NCBI RefSeq assembly: GCF_017086365.1
Contig: NZ_CP070969.1
Span: 2,418,001-2,482,000, forward strand
From: Paenibacillus tianjinensis
GTDB taxonomy: Bacteria; Bacillota; Bacilli; Paenibacillales; Paenibacillaceae
Direction of reading: 5' to 3'
DNA: 64,000 bases
The notes under the pieces were generated by a model, which saw only the letters and a program-made list of their open reading frames with translations, was not told the DNA's origin and made no database searches. Position 1 is the stretch's first letter. Every line of letters starts with the position of its first letter. A program made the translations under genes and the position numbers. Of this stretch, positions 43,456 to 52,522 are shown piece after piece.

Positions 43456-44088
43456 TTAATACATAAAACGCTGCCTGAAGCGTACTCTGTCAAAGGTCTC
43501 TTGAGAAGACATCGGCACTTCTCTTCCAATCCGGACCATCAGGCAGTTGGCCGGATGCGAGCAGATTTCCGGATCATCGGTGGCATACCAAACCATATCA
43601 ACAGTTTTCATCAGGTTTTCCATCATTTTACGGTATGCCCATACATCCAGCCCGCTGCCCTTCAGGTCCCAATGCCAATAGTATTCTGTAGTGAAAACAA
43701 TACAATTCTCCAGCTGCTCCCGCTCAAACGCTGTGGCAATCAGAAGTTTGCCAAGCCCGCCTCCCCTATAAGCGTCTGCTACTTCTATAGCTCCTAATTC
43801 AATCAAGTCAGACATTCCCCCCTGTGACCATAGCTCCAGTTCATCCGGATAATGAAAGGTTACATAGCCTATCAGTATGTTATCTGTAACTGCGGTAATA
43901 ACACGGCCCTCGGGTAATCCCGATATTTCAATGAGTGCATCCAGCTGTTCACGCGGCTTGCGGAAGGCATCCAGATCGCGGTGGATGTCCAGGCTTTGCA
44001 GTACTGCAGGGGACATTGGGCCGCTAATTATAATTTCTTTGTTGTGATATACGTATACATGTGAGACGGGTATTTTGCGGTGCTCCAT
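43456..44088 (-). CDS. acuA: AcuA, acetyltransferase that inactivates acetyl-CoA synthetase
   Basis: A 210-residue GNAT-family protein. IELGAIEVADAYRGGGLGKL is the acetyl-CoA loop (R-G-G-G-L-G-K), and ELELWSQGGM and VFTTEYYWHWDLKGS are features of the AcuA group. In Bacillus, AcuA acetylates a C-terminal Lys of AcsA and switches it off. Here it is divergent from acsA with 160 bases between starts. ATG at 44088 has AGAGGAG seven bases upstream; the start at 44109 is not preferred. acuB and acuC are not next to it in this window. Confidence 0.93.
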   Translation of the reverse strand: MEHRKIPVSHVYVYHNKEIIISGPMSPAVLQSLDIHRDLDAFRKPREQLDALIEISGLPEGRVITAVTDNILIGYVTFHYPDELELWSQGGMSDLIELGAIEVADAYRGGGLGKLLIATAFEREQLENCIVFTTEYYWHWDLKGSGLDVWAYRKMMENLMKTVDMVWYATDDPEICSHPANCLMVRIGREVPMSSQETFDRVRFRQRFMY

Positions 44089-44122
44089 GAATGGGCTCCT
44101 CTCGAACAACTAATTTATGGAA

Positions 44123-44136
44123 TGTAACCGTTTCCT
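44123..44136 (+). promoter_or_regulatory. cre site between acuA and acsA
   Basis: TGTAACCGTTTCCT matches the consensus TGWAANCGNTNWCA at 12 of 14 positions. It sits over the -35 region of the acsA promoter, which fits repression by CcpA when sugar is present. Confidence 0.58.
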
Positions 44137-44137
44137 A

Positions 44138-44146
44138 TGTTATACT
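44138..44146 (+). promoter_or_regulatory. Extended -10 promoter of acsA
   Basis: TGTTATACT: a -10 TATACT with the TGn extension, 102 bases before the acsA start. Confidence 0.5.
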
Positions 44147-44248
44147 GATTCCGACATAAATATTTCACAATTAATACATTGACAGTTTTCATGAACTAAG
44201 AATCTCGCCCTTAAAGCTTAATTCAATCTAGTAGGGGAGGCAAGAGTA

Positions 44249-45973
44249 ATGGGGCAAGTCCATAGTGAAATTTTACCGGGCCGTGTACAAAATGCGAACA
44301 TGACAGATTATTCCCGGGCAGTCAGCGAATTTCGGTGGGAGGATGTAGAGAAGGAATTCTCCTGGTTTCACACGGGCAAAGTGAATATGGCCCATGAAGC
44401 CATAGACCGCCATGTAGCAGAAGGGCGTGGTGCGGCAACAGCGCTAATCTACAGCGACTCTGCGAGAGAGGAAAGGTACACTTTCGCTGATCTGCAGGAA
44501 CGCTCCAGCCGCTTTGGGAATGTTCTGCGTAAATACGGCATAGGCAAAGGCGACCGGGTATTTATCTTTATGCCGCGGAGCCCGGAGCTGTACTTTAGTC
44601 TCCTTGGCGTCCTGAAGGTTGGTGCGGTGGTCGGACCGCTGTTTGAAGCTTTTATGGAAACAGCCGTGAAGGACCGGCTGGAGGACAGTGGAGCGGTGGC
44701 ACTGGTTACTACACCTGAGCTGCTAAAGCGGGTCAGGCATGAGGAGCTTCCTGAACTGCGGCACATTATTGTTGTCGGTGCGAAGGCAGATCCAGAACAT
44801 GGTATTCTGAGCTACGAAGAGGAGACAGCCGCTGCTGCGGCCGAACTGGAACCGGAATGGCTAACCTTGGAAGATGGCCTTATTATGCACTATACCTCGG
44901 GCTCAACCGGGAAACCTAAAGGGGTCTACCATGTGCAGAGGGCAATGATTCAGCATTATTATACAGGCAAGATCGTACTCGATTTACGCCCGGATGATGT
45001 GTATTGGTGCACAGCAGACCCGGGGTGGGTTACAGGAACCTCTTATGGGATTTTTGCACCTTGGCTGAATGGGGTTGCCAACGTAGTCCGGGGCGGGCGC
45101 TTCAGCCCTCAGGACTGGTATAAGACGATAGAACGTTTCGCTGTTACGGTATGGTACAGTGCGCCTACAGCATTCCGGATGCTGATGGGGGCAGGCCTTA
45201 GCAGCCTGCAGGGGATTGATCTAAGCAGTCTGCGTCATGTGCTGTCTGTCGGGGAGCCGCTTAATCCAGAGGTTGTCCGCTGGGGGGATAAGATTTATAA
45301 CCAGCGCATTCATGATACATGGTGGATGACTGAAACTGGCGCACAGCTGATCTGCAATTACCCGGGAATGGACATTAAGCCAGGCTCCATGGGACGTCCG
45401 CTGCCAGGTATTGAAGCGGCGATTCTGGATGACCGGGGCAACGAGCTGCCCCCCTATTCGATGGGGAACTTGGCGATACGGACCCCTTGGCCTTCTATGA
45501 TGGGAACAATCTGGAATAACAAAGCTAAATACGATGAATATTTCCGCATTCCGGGCTGGTACATCTCCGGTGACTCGGCTTATATGGACGATGAGGGATA
45601 TTTCTGGTTTCAGGGGCGGATCGATGATGTTATCAATTCATCTGGTGAACGGATTGGCCCCTTCGAGGTGGAGAGCAAGCTGATAGAGCATCCGGCAGTG
45701 GCGGAGGCGGGAGTTATCGGCAAGCCGGATGTGCTGAGGGGAGAGATCATCAAAGCATTCATCTCTCTGCGGGAAGGCTACCTGCCCTCAATGGAGCTTA
45801 AGGATGAGATCGCTGCCTTTGTCAAAGCAGGGTTATCCGCACATGCGGCCCCCCGGGAGATTGAATTCAAGGATAAGCTGCCGAAAACCCGCTCGGGCAA
45901 AATCATGCGCCGGGTGTTAAAGGCCTGGGAGCTTCATCTCCCGGCTGGAGACCTGTCGACAATCGAAGATTAG
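44249..45973 (+). CDS. acsA: Acetyl-CoA synthetase
   Basis: Makes acetyl-CoA from acetate, ATP and CoA, for growth on acetate or acetoin. The 574-residue protein has the adenylation motif YTSGSTGKPKGVYHV, the TWWMTETGAQLI motif A5, GDSAYMDDEGYFWFQGRIDD and the C-terminal lysine Lys551 in PKTRSGKIMRR, equal to the lysine AcuA acetylates in Bacillus. ATG at 44249 has AGGGGAGG upstream. Divergent to acuA and close to ccpA. The cre-like site and extended -10 upstream suggest catabolite repression. Confidence 0.95.
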   Translation: MGQVHSEILPGRVQNANMTDYSRAVSEFRWEDVEKEFSWFHTGKVNMAHEAIDRHVAEGRGAATALIYSDSAREERYTFADLQERSSRFGNVLRKYGIGKGDRVFIFMPRSPELYFSLLGVLKVGAVVGPLFEAFMETAVKDRLEDSGAVALVTTPELLKRVRHEELPELRHIIVVGAKADPEHGILSYEEETAAAAAELEPEWLTLEDGLIMHYTSGSTGKPKGVYHVQRAMIQHYYTGKIVLDLRPDDVYWCTADPGWVTGTSYGIFAPWLNGVANVVRGGRFSPQDWYKTIERFAVTVWYSAPTAFRMLMGAGLSSLQGIDLSSLRHVLSVGEPLNPEVVRWGDKIYNQRIHDTWWMTETGAQLICNYPGMDIKPGSMGRPLPGIEAAILDDRGNELPPYSMGNLAIRTPWPSMMGTIWNNKAKYDEYFRIPGWYISGDSAYMDDEGYFWFQGRIDDVINSSGERIGPFEVESKLIEHPAVAEAGVIGKPDVLRGEIIKAFISLREGYLPSMELKDEIAAFVKAGLSAHAAPREIEFKDKLPKTRSGKIMRRVLKAWELHLPAGDLSTIED

Positions 45974-45995
45974 GCGTACTTAAGCAGCGCATACC

Positions 45996-46038
45996 AAAAA
46001 CACCGATTCCCGCACTTTCGTTAGGAATCGGTGTTTTT
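45996..46038. terminator. Bidirectional terminator
   Basis: AAAAACACCGATTCC / GGAATCGGTGTTTTT, 15-bp perfect stem between acsA and the convergent PBP gene. Confidence 0.88.
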
Positions 46039-46065
46039 GCGTTCTGAACGGCCGGGCTGGAGCGG

Positions 46066-49000
46066 TTACTTTGTTTTCCCGGCACCTTTACCACCGGCAG
46101 CAGCATTATTGCCTCCGCCAGCAGCATCGTTTTGTCCACCGGCAGCGTTATTACCTCCACCGGCAGCGTCGTTCCCCCCGCCGGCTGCGTTGCTGCTGCC
46201 GCCAGCGGCGTTATTACCACTGCCAGTTGGTACATCCGAGCTGCCTGGATCCACAATAATCATCCCGGGGTCTTCGGTTCCTTCGGGTACCGTGCCTCCG
46301 TCAGGAGTCGGATCAGTTCCCGGCAGCGCTTCTGGTGTCGGCGTTACCTCCGGTGTCGGAGTCGCCCCGCCGGTTACGCTGCCTGAAGCTGTCTCATGGC
46401 CGGCTACATCTACAGCTGTGACGTAGAAGGTAGCATTTACGGTCTCTGGCGTTCCGGGTGAGAAGACGGTGTTTTCACCAGCGGAAATGACCGCCTGCTT
46501 CTTGAATGTACCTCCGTTTAACGAGCGGTACAACCGATAGCCTACAACGTCTGATGAGCTGCTTGGTGTAAAGGTTATAACGGCTTTACCAGAGCTGTAG
46601 GAGACATTAACTCCACCTGGAGCCGCGGGTGCGTTTCCGTCATCAACACGCGGATCTACTTCGGTTGGGAAGTCGGTCTTGGCATCCTCCGGCAAATAGT
46701 ATTCCAGCGGTTCATGCTCTTTCATAGCCGGGAAAGCAGCTAGCAGTTCTTTGACCAGATCCTGAATCGGCTTCTCGCGTTTGACGACGATTTTCTCCTT
46801 CAGGAAATCATCCGGTGTGCCTTCCAATGGCAGATAGTTCACACCGCCATACGTAATATATTTGGCTTTGGATATGCCGTCATCGCTATCTTTAGGGACA
46901 TATTTGGCATTGAACAGATCTGTTGTGAACTTGTCGGTCAGATCCGTGGGCAGCTTGCCGCTGTATGCAGAGACTGTCTTTTTGACAATACCCTCAGGCT
47001 TAGTGAACGCTTTGGTTACGAACAAATCAGGCTGTTTCTCGATCACCTTGTTCATTACCTTAGTCCAGAGTGTCTGTGCCTGCCGTTTTTGGGCATCACC
47101 CTGGAGGGTGTTGATCTGCTCTTTATAGCCTACCCACATCCCCAGTGTAACATCTGGTGTGTAGCCCATAAACCACACATCTCCATAGTTCTGTGTAGAT
47201 CCGGTTTTTCCGACAATCGGCACTTCTTTGAAATGCTTATAATTGCTTCTTACCGTACTTGCTGTACCCTCGGTAATAACCGTACGCAGCATGTCGGTCA
47301 TAAGATAAGCCGTCTGTTCGGAGAATACCTGCTCCGGATTCACTTTATGCTGATACACGATTTTACCTTGCGAATCTACGATCTTCTCGATCATATAGGC
47401 GTCGTTAAAAGCGCCTTTGTTGCCGATGGAAGAGTAGGCATTCGTTAATTCTTCTACGGACACCCCGTAACGCAGCCCCCCGATAACCCCGGTTTGTGCA
47501 TTATAGTCGTCCTCCTGAATGGTGGTAATGCCCAGTTTTTTAGCAAAAGCCCATGAGGCTTCGATTCCTACCTTGTCGTTAAACAGTTTAAGAGCAGGCA
47601 GGTTCAATGATTTGTTGAGCGCATAACGTGCTGTAACGAGCCCCTGATAACGGTTATTGGCATTCTTTGGAATATGGAATCCCTTGGTGCCGTCCTTCAA
47701 AATAATCGGAGCATCGTCCAGGATACTGGCAGGCTGAATCAATCCGGCGTCAAGCGCAGGCAGGTATGCGGCAATCGGCTTCATGGTGGAACCCGGTTGA
47801 CGAATCATCTGCGTGGCGTAGTTCATCTGCTCGATATTAAAGTCACGGCCTTCGATCATCCCGAGAATCGCTCCGGTTTTGTTATCGATCATCATGCCCG
47901 CAGTCTGTTCCTTGCCTCTTGATTTACTGTCCTTCGTAAAGTTGTCACTGTCTTCTGAAATGCTGTGCATCGCACTGTACACTTTTTTGTCAATCGTGGT
48001 GTATACGCGGTAACCGCCGGTCATAAGCTGCTGGCGTGCTTCCTCGAGAAGTACGGTATCATCATTAGAAGCGGCGGGATCTGCTGCATCGGTCTTGTTT
48101 TCATTCAACGACAGCAGGATCTCGGCAGCTTTGCGCTCCGTTTCAAGCATCAGATAAGGATATGTAGCGTACGCTTTCTTCGTGTGCGGGGCTAAAGAAG
48201 ATTTGATGTCGAACAGCAACGCTTCATCATATTGCGAGGTGGTGATTTTGTTCTCTTCGAGCATCCGGCGCAGTACCAGCTTCTGGCGTTCCATGGCACG
48301 GCCAAAGGCAGTCTCGTTGAATTCGCCCACTCCGTTAAAAGCAGAGTACTTGGAGGGAAGCTGCGGGAGCCCCGCTAAGTATGCGGCTTGAGCGATATTC
48401 AGCTTGTCGAGATCATCGAGCCCGAAAATCCCTTTGGCTGCAGCTTTAATGCCGTATACATTGTATCCGTTAGATCCGTTACCGAAAGGAACCTTATTAA
48501 GATAGGCCGTAATGATTTCCTGTTTGGACAAAAAACGCTCCAGCCGCAAAGACAGCAGGATTTCTTTTACTTTGCGGTCCTCTGTGCGGTCCAGGTTCAA
48601 AAATACACGTCTAGCCAGCTGCTGGGTGAGTGTACTGCCTCCGGTCTGAACGGATTCATTAAGCAGCTTCTGTTTGACGGCACGCAGGGTACCGCTGAAA
48701 TCGACTCCTTTATGGTTATAGAAATTATTGTCCTCTATAGCGAGGACGGCATCGATCACTAGCTGCGGGATATCATTAAATTCAATAAGCCTGCGGTCTT
48801 CTTCAGTGCGAAGCTGACCAATAGGCTGGCCGTCACGGAAATAAGCAAAGCCGGTGATGGCGTTCTGGCTGACTTGCTGCTGAATCAATTCTTCGGAGCG
48901 CACAGGGTCATCTTTCACTATGGAAGTGACATAGCCTGCCACGGCACCGCCTGCAAACAGCATGCCCAGGATGCCGAGTATAAACATCCACTTTACGACT

Positions 49001-49074
49001 GAACCGAACCTGCGGAGCCAGGATCTTCGCGCGGGACGCTGTTTTGCGGTCTTCTTCTTGTTCTCCTCAACCAT
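46066..49074 (-). CDS. Class A penicillin-binding protein (PBP1A type)
   Basis: Bifunctional peptidoglycan synthase of 1002 residues. A membrane anchor lies near residues 28-47. The glycosyltransferase domain (GT51) has EDNNFYNHKGVDFSGT and GGSTLTQQLARRVFL. The transpeptidase has Ser429 in PGSTMKP, an SLN motif and the KTGS box (Lys623). A fibronectin III-like module near residues 826-905 precedes a C-terminal Thr/Pro linker and a repeated Gly/Asn/Ala tail. The cytoplasmic head is strongly basic (KKKTAKQRPARRSWLRR). ATG at 49074 follows AAAGGAGG. The tail makes this longer than the usual 700-900 residues. Confidence 0.94.
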   Translation of the reverse strand: MVEENKKKTAKQRPARRSWLRRFGSVVKWMFILGILGMLFAGGAVAGYVTSIVKDDPVRSEELIQQQVSQNAITGFAYFRDGQPIGQLRTEEDRRLIEFNDIPQLVIDAVLAIEDNNFYNHKGVDFSGTLRAVKQKLLNESVQTGGSTLTQQLARRVFLNLDRTEDRKVKEILLSLRLERFLSKQEIITAYLNKVPFGNGSNGYNVYGIKAAAKGIFGLDDLDKLNIAQAAYLAGLPQLPSKYSAFNGVGEFNETAFGRAMERQKLVLRRMLEENKITTSQYDEALLFDIKSSLAPHTKKAYATYPYLMLETERKAAEILLSLNENKTDAADPAASNDDTVLLEEARQQLMTGGYRVYTTIDKKVYSAMHSISEDSDNFTKDSKSRGKEQTAGMMIDNKTGAILGMIEGRDFNIEQMNYATQMIRQPGSTMKPIAAYLPALDAGLIQPASILDDAPIILKDGTKGFHIPKNANNRYQGLVTARYALNKSLNLPALKLFNDKVGIEASWAFAKKLGITTIQEDDYNAQTGVIGGLRYGVSVEELTNAYSSIGNKGAFNDAYMIEKIVDSQGKIVYQHKVNPEQVFSEQTAYLMTDMLRTVITEGTASTVRSNYKHFKEVPIVGKTGSTQNYGDVWFMGYTPDVTLGMWVGYKEQINTLQGDAQKRQAQTLWTKVMNKVIEKQPDLFVTKAFTKPEGIVKKTVSAYSGKLPTDLTDKFTTDLFNAKYVPKDSDDGISKAKYITYGGVNYLPLEGTPDDFLKEKIVVKREKPIQDLVKELLAAFPAMKEHEPLEYYLPEDAKTDFPTEVDPRVDDGNAPAAPGGVNVSYSSGKAVITFTPSSSSDVVGYRLYRSLNGGTFKKQAVISAGENTVFSPGTPETVNATFYVTAVDVAGHETASGSVTGGATPTPEVTPTPEALPGTDPTPDGGTVPEGTEDPGMIIVDPGSSDVPTGSGNNAAGGSSNAAGGGNDAAGGGNNAAGGQNDAAGGGNNAAAGGKGAGKTK
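46069..46224 (-). repeat. Coding repeat in the PBP tail
   Basis: The last 52 codons consist of five to six imperfect units of the type GGGNDAA/GGGNNAA/GGQNDAA, ending GGKGAGKTK. Seen as CCNCCGGCNGC-type DNA repeats. Low-complexity and probably extended by slippage. Confidence 0.8.
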
Positions 49075-49163
49075 CGACGATAATCCTCCTTTTAACGGAA
49101 CTATTATAGCACAAATTGCCGGTTTTGAATGCGCTTCTGCCCGGAAACCGGTTATCGGAGCTG

Positions 49164-49193
49164 TTGACTTATTAAACGCAGATGTGGTATTAA
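49164..49193 (+). promoter_or_regulatory. Promoter of the T-box-tyrS unit
   Basis: TTGACT (49164-49169), 18-base spacer, TATTAA (49188-49193), just before the T-box leader. Spacing is good; the -10 is weak. Confidence 0.5.
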
Positions 49194-49209
49194 TTTACTC
49201 AATTGGATA

Positions 49210-49496
49210 TCATAAAAGCATTGAAGGACATCAGTAGAAGGGATGCCAAGTGTTTCAGAGAGCCGGTGGGTGGTGCGAACCGGCAGCAAGCCCCTTTGAA
49301 TTACAGTCTGGAGCTGTCCGGAGGAACATCAGGCGCTAACGTGCTTGCCTAGTAGTCCGGAACCGGGGCGTACCCCGTTATCGCAATGAAGTGAAGGATT
49401 ACGGCTGCGTCCGGACGCGGCTGGATCTTTAATTAGGGTGGTACCGCGAGTCTTTTGCTCGTCCCTTTGTGGGATGAGTGAGAGGCTCTTTTTGTG
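49210..49496 (+). promoter_or_regulatory. T-box riboswitch (tyrosine)
   Basis: Leader RNA that senses uncharged tRNA-Tyr. The T-box AGGGTGGTACCGCG is at 49435-49448. Stem I is at the 5' end, with a candidate specifier codon UAC (Tyr) at 49302-49304, consistent with the downstream tyrS. The antiterminator region leads to a terminator hairpin (CGAGTCTTTTGCTCGTCCC... region to 49488) and a T-run at 49489-49493. When tRNA-Tyr is uncharged the antiterminator forms and tyrS is made. Confidence 0.92.
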
Positions 49497-49557
49497 TTGC
49501 TGAACTGAAACGATGAATTTTCACGTTGCACGGACAGATTCTTAAGGAGGAGTATTT

Positions 49558-50811
49558 ATGAATTGGAAAGACTTAACACCCCCGCAGCAGCTTGAAGTCG
49601 AGCGGCAGCTGGAAGCGGTCTCACGTGGTGCAATGGAAATTGTACCGCAGGAGGAATTGCGAGGCAAGCTGATAAAGTCTGTGGTGACCGGGGTTCCGCT
49701 GAATATAAAGCTGGGGCTTGATCCCTCGGCGCCTGATATTCATATCGGGCATACGGTCGTACTTCATAAGCTGCGCCAATTTCAGGAATTTGGACATGTC
49801 ATCCAGCTGATCATCGGAGATTTCACCGGACGGATCGGGGACCCTACAGGTAAATCTGAGACGCGGAAACAGCTAAGTGAAGAAGATGTATCGCGTAATG
49901 CCATGACTTACAAGCAGCAGGTGTACAAGATCCTTGATCCAGAAAAGACACAGATCCTATGCAATTCGGATTGGCTGAGTCCGATGACTTTTGCAGAGGT
50001 AGTGAACTTATCGGCAAAAGTAACCGTGGCGCGGATGATGGAGCGGGACGACTTCACCAAACGTTTCCAGGGAGGCCAGGCCATCAGCATTCACGAATTT
50101 TTCTACCCGCTGATGCAGGGGATGGATTCGGTTGTGAACAGGACGGATATCGAGATCGGCGGTACGGATCAGAAATTCAATATTTTGATGGGACGCACCT
50201 TGCAGAAGGAATTCGGGGCGGAACCGCAGGTTGTCATGCTGATGCCGCTGCTCGAAGGGCTGGACGGAGTGAAGAAAATGAGCAAGAGCCTCGGTAATTA
50301 CATTGGTATCGATGAAGAACCAAATGAAATGTACGGGAAGGCGATGTCTATTCCGGATGAGCTGATGACCAGATACTATGAAATGGTTACGGACCTTAGC
50401 AATGAGGAGCTGGATACGCTTAAGGAAGCTCTATCTTCCGGGAAGGCACATCCAAGGGATGTCAAAATGCAGCTGGCCCGTACCTTTGTACGCATGTTCC
50501 ATGGTCAAGCAGCAGCGGAGGCCGCGCAGGAGCATTTCATCACCGTCTTTCAGCAGCGCGGGCTGCCGGAGGATATTGAAACTCACACTATTTCGGCTGA
50601 TGTACTGGAGAATGGCACGCTCACGCTGGTCAAGCTGCTGATCCTCCTCGGTTTTGCAAGCTCTAACAGTGAAGCAAGACGGAGTATCCAGCAGGGATCA
50701 GTGAAGCTGAATGGGGTGAAACTAGAGGACCCAAACGGGGAATTCAAGCTGCAAGACGAGGATATCATTCAGGTAGGCAAGCGGAAGTTTGCTAAATTGA
50801 GCTTGTCATAA
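49558..50811 (+). CDS. tyrS: Tyrosyl-tRNA synthetase
   Basis: Charges tRNA-Tyr with tyrosine. The 417-residue class I enzyme has the HIGH box in PDIHIGHTVVLHKLRQF, IGDFTGRIGDPTGKSETRKQ, the KMSKS box (GVKKMSKSLGNYIG) and an S4 domain at the C-terminus (EARRSIQQGSVKLNGVKLED). The HIGH-box version HIGHT...LRQFQEFGH and the length of about 415 are those of the TyrZ/second-type TyrRS of Bacillus. ATG at 49558 has a strong AAGGAGGAG. Controlled by the T-box just upstream. The stop overlaps the convergent GNAT gene by six bases. Confidence 0.95.
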   Translation: MNWKDLTPPQQLEVERQLEAVSRGAMEIVPQEELRGKLIKSVVTGVPLNIKLGLDPSAPDIHIGHTVVLHKLRQFQEFGHVIQLIIGDFTGRIGDPTGKSETRKQLSEEDVSRNAMTYKQQVYKILDPEKTQILCNSDWLSPMTFAEVVNLSAKVTVARMMERDDFTKRFQGGQAISIHEFFYPLMQGMDSVVNRTDIEIGGTDQKFNILMGRTLQKEFGAEPQVVMLMPLLEGLDGVKKMSKSLGNYIGIDEEPNEMYGKAMSIPDELMTRYYEMVTDLSNEELDTLKEALSSGKAHPRDVKMQLARTFVRMFHGQAAAEAAQEHFITVFQQRGLPEDIETHTISADVLENGTLTLVKLLILLGFASSNSEARRSIQQGSVKLNGVKLEDPNGEFKLQDEDIIQVGKRKFAKLSLS

Positions 50812-51342
50812 TGGGATCGGCGGATGCTCTAAATAATCTTCATTGGTTAATTCATAATCAATAAAGGATTGCAGCTCACCAAGTTGGTTGCGCCTGGTAT
50901 CATAATGAACAGCACATTCCCGGAAGCCGATCTTCTTATATACATGCTGCGCTCTGTAGTTCTTGAGGTTCGTATCCAGCTGGATTGTGTGGATCCCCTG
51001 CTCCTTGAATAAGTAGCGGATTAACATCTTCAGAAAGGCAGTCCCGTATCCCTGGTTCTGCTGGTGCAGCAGACAGATTTTGATGCCTATCTCTACAGTG
51101 TGGGGAGCAGTCTGCCTGCAGCTCATCTCTCCTGCAGGGATGCCGGCAATATCGAGTATATAACGGCGGTGATGTTCTTGTCCGGAGCTGAGATTATCTA
51201 CTACTTCATCGACAGTAATGCCAAGGCCGTTCGGGAAGCCTGCGTGAGCCATGACGAGACCGTCGTTCCACCAGTTACACAGAATTTGGGCGTCGTCCGC
51301 AACTGCCTGGCGGATTATTAAAGTACCGTTTCTTAAGAGCAT
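50806..51342 (-). CDS. GNAT-family N-acetyltransferase (RimJ/RimL-like)
   Basis: A 178-residue acetyltransferase. LIIRQAVADDAQILCNWWND is the RimL-like N-terminus, ICLLHQQNQGYGTAFLKMLI the acetyl-CoA loop (Q-N-Q-G-Y-G), and NLKNYRAQHVYKKIGFRECA the end. Ribosomal protein or antibiotic acetylation is typical of the group; no substrate is shown. The 3' end overlaps the tyrS end by six bases in the convergent direction. ATG at 51342 follows a GGAGG-type site. Confidence 0.88.
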   Translation of the reverse strand: MLLRNGTLIIRQAVADDAQILCNWWNDGLVMAHAGFPNGLGITVDEVVDNLSSGQEHHRRYILDIAGIPAGEMSCRQTAPHTVEIGIKICLLHQQNQGYGTAFLKMLIRYLFKEQGIHTIQLDTNLKNYRAQHVYKKIGFRECAVHYDTRRNQLGELQSFIDYELTNEDYLEHPPIPL

Positions 51343-51475
51343 TCTAGTTCCTCCAATTCATCCATTTTACCTAAATGTACCATGAGCCGATTTTTTGGAG
51401 GAATGGAAAGAATGAGTTAAACTGAAATTGAACGTTCTTGGCCCGCAGCCCGATATAAGTATTTAAAGAAGAGCA

Positions 51476-51506
51476 CAAAAAAAGCCTCCGGATAACCGGA
51501 GGCTTT
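51476..51506 (-). terminator. Terminator of rpsD
   Basis: Minus strand AAAGCCTCCGG-TTAT-CCGGAGGCTTT followed by TTTT, a textbook stem-loop just after the rpsD stop. Confidence 0.9.
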
Positions 51507-51531
51507 GCTTGATTCGCGTAAACGCGAAATC

Positions 51532-52131
51532 TTAACGGTTGTAGAATTCGACGATTTGCTTTTCATCGATATCTTGGGACAGCTCGGCACGTTCTGGCAA
51601 ACGGATGTATTTGCCTTCGAAAGAGCCGTCAGCATATTCCAGATAGCCTGGAAGGTGGGAACGGTTATCCAAAGCTTCTTTGATCGAAGTCATGGAGCGG
51701 CTTCTTTCGCGAAGTCCGATAACGTCGCCTACACTTACACGGTAAGAAGCGATGTCGACTTTTTTGCCGTTAACAGTTACGTGGCCGTGGGATACCAGCT
51801 GACGTGCGCCTGCACGGGAGTTAGCAAAACCAAGACGGTAAACCAGGTTGTCCAAACGGCTTTCGAGCAGGAACATGAAGTTTTCGCCCGCGATACCTTG
51901 GAGCTTTTGTGCTTTGGTGAAGAGAGTTTTAAACTGTTTTTCACCCAAGCCGTACATGTGGCGCAGTTTTTGTTTTTCCAAAAGCTGCATTCCGTAGTTA
52001 CTTACTTTTCTGCGTTGGTTAGCGCCGTGCTGTCCTGGTGGGAAAGGGCGTTTCAGGTCTTTGCCTGTACCGCTAAGGGAAATGCCCAGACGGCGGCTGA
52101 GTTTGAATTTAGGTCCGGTGTAACGTGCCAT
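51532..52131 (-). CDS. rpsD: Small ribosomal subunit protein S4
   Basis: A 199-residue primary 16S rRNA-binding protein, nucleating the 30S body. It starts [20 protein letters not shown], has the S4 domain [23 protein letters not shown] near residues 100-120, and [22 protein letters not shown] C-terminal motifs. It is a stand-alone gene, as in Bacillus where S4 represses its own translation. A long leader and a near-consensus promoter lie upstream. Without the zinc-binding N-terminal cysteines, it is the C- (zinc-free) form. Confidence 0.97.
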   Translation of the reverse strand: MARYTGPKFKLSRRLGISLSGTGKDLKRPFPPGQHGANQRRKVSNYGMQLLEKQKLRHMYGLGEKQFKTLFTKAQKLQGIAGENFMFLLESRLDNLVYRLGFANSRAGARQLVSHGHVTVNGKKVDIASYRVSVGDVIGLRERSRSMTSIKEALDNRSHLPGYLEYADGSFEGKYIRLPERAELSQDIDEKQIVEFYNR

Positions 52132-52319
52132 GATATAGTAGACTCCTTTATAATTGAAATTTCATGTTAGGGCCTATTTGTGCCGCAAATCGTATCCGTG
52201 AAAGCGTGTAATTGGTTTCACTCTGCCGGGGAAGTTCAGCCGCTGCCCTGGCAGTAACGAGATGCGTGAGGGTGACACAACGTTACGCCCAGTAAGACTT
52301 GTTACAGTCTTGTTCAACA
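52132..52319 (-). promoter_or_regulatory. Long rpsD leader, probable S4 autoregulatory RNA
   Basis: About 188 bases between the predicted transcription start and the rpsD ATG. It contains several GC-rich paired segments (for example TGCCAGGGCAGCGGCTG and CTTCCCCGGCAGAG) and ends in AAAGGAG. In Bacillus the rpsD leader is the site of S4 autoregulation. The fold itself is not computed here. Confidence 0.6.
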
Positions 52320-52325
52320 ATAAAT

Positions 52326-52353
52326 ATTATATGAAAACAATATATAATGTCAA
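52326..52353 (-). promoter_or_regulatory. rpsD promoter
   Basis: Minus strand: perfect TTGACA (52353-52348), 16-base spacer, perfect TATAAT (52331-52326). The strongest sigma-A promoter in the window. Confidence 0.85.
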
Positions 52354-52522
52354 GCGCATCTTTAAAGAGATTTTGTCTATCTTTGTCGTTAGTTCTTTGG
52401 TCCTAAAAAAAATCCCGGTATTCAGGAAAATATAATGCATTGCAGGAAAAAAGAGAGTAAAATATAGCTAATTAGATGTTATCGGAAAGAAATTCATTTG
52501 AGATGCAAAGGGGATCCTTTTT

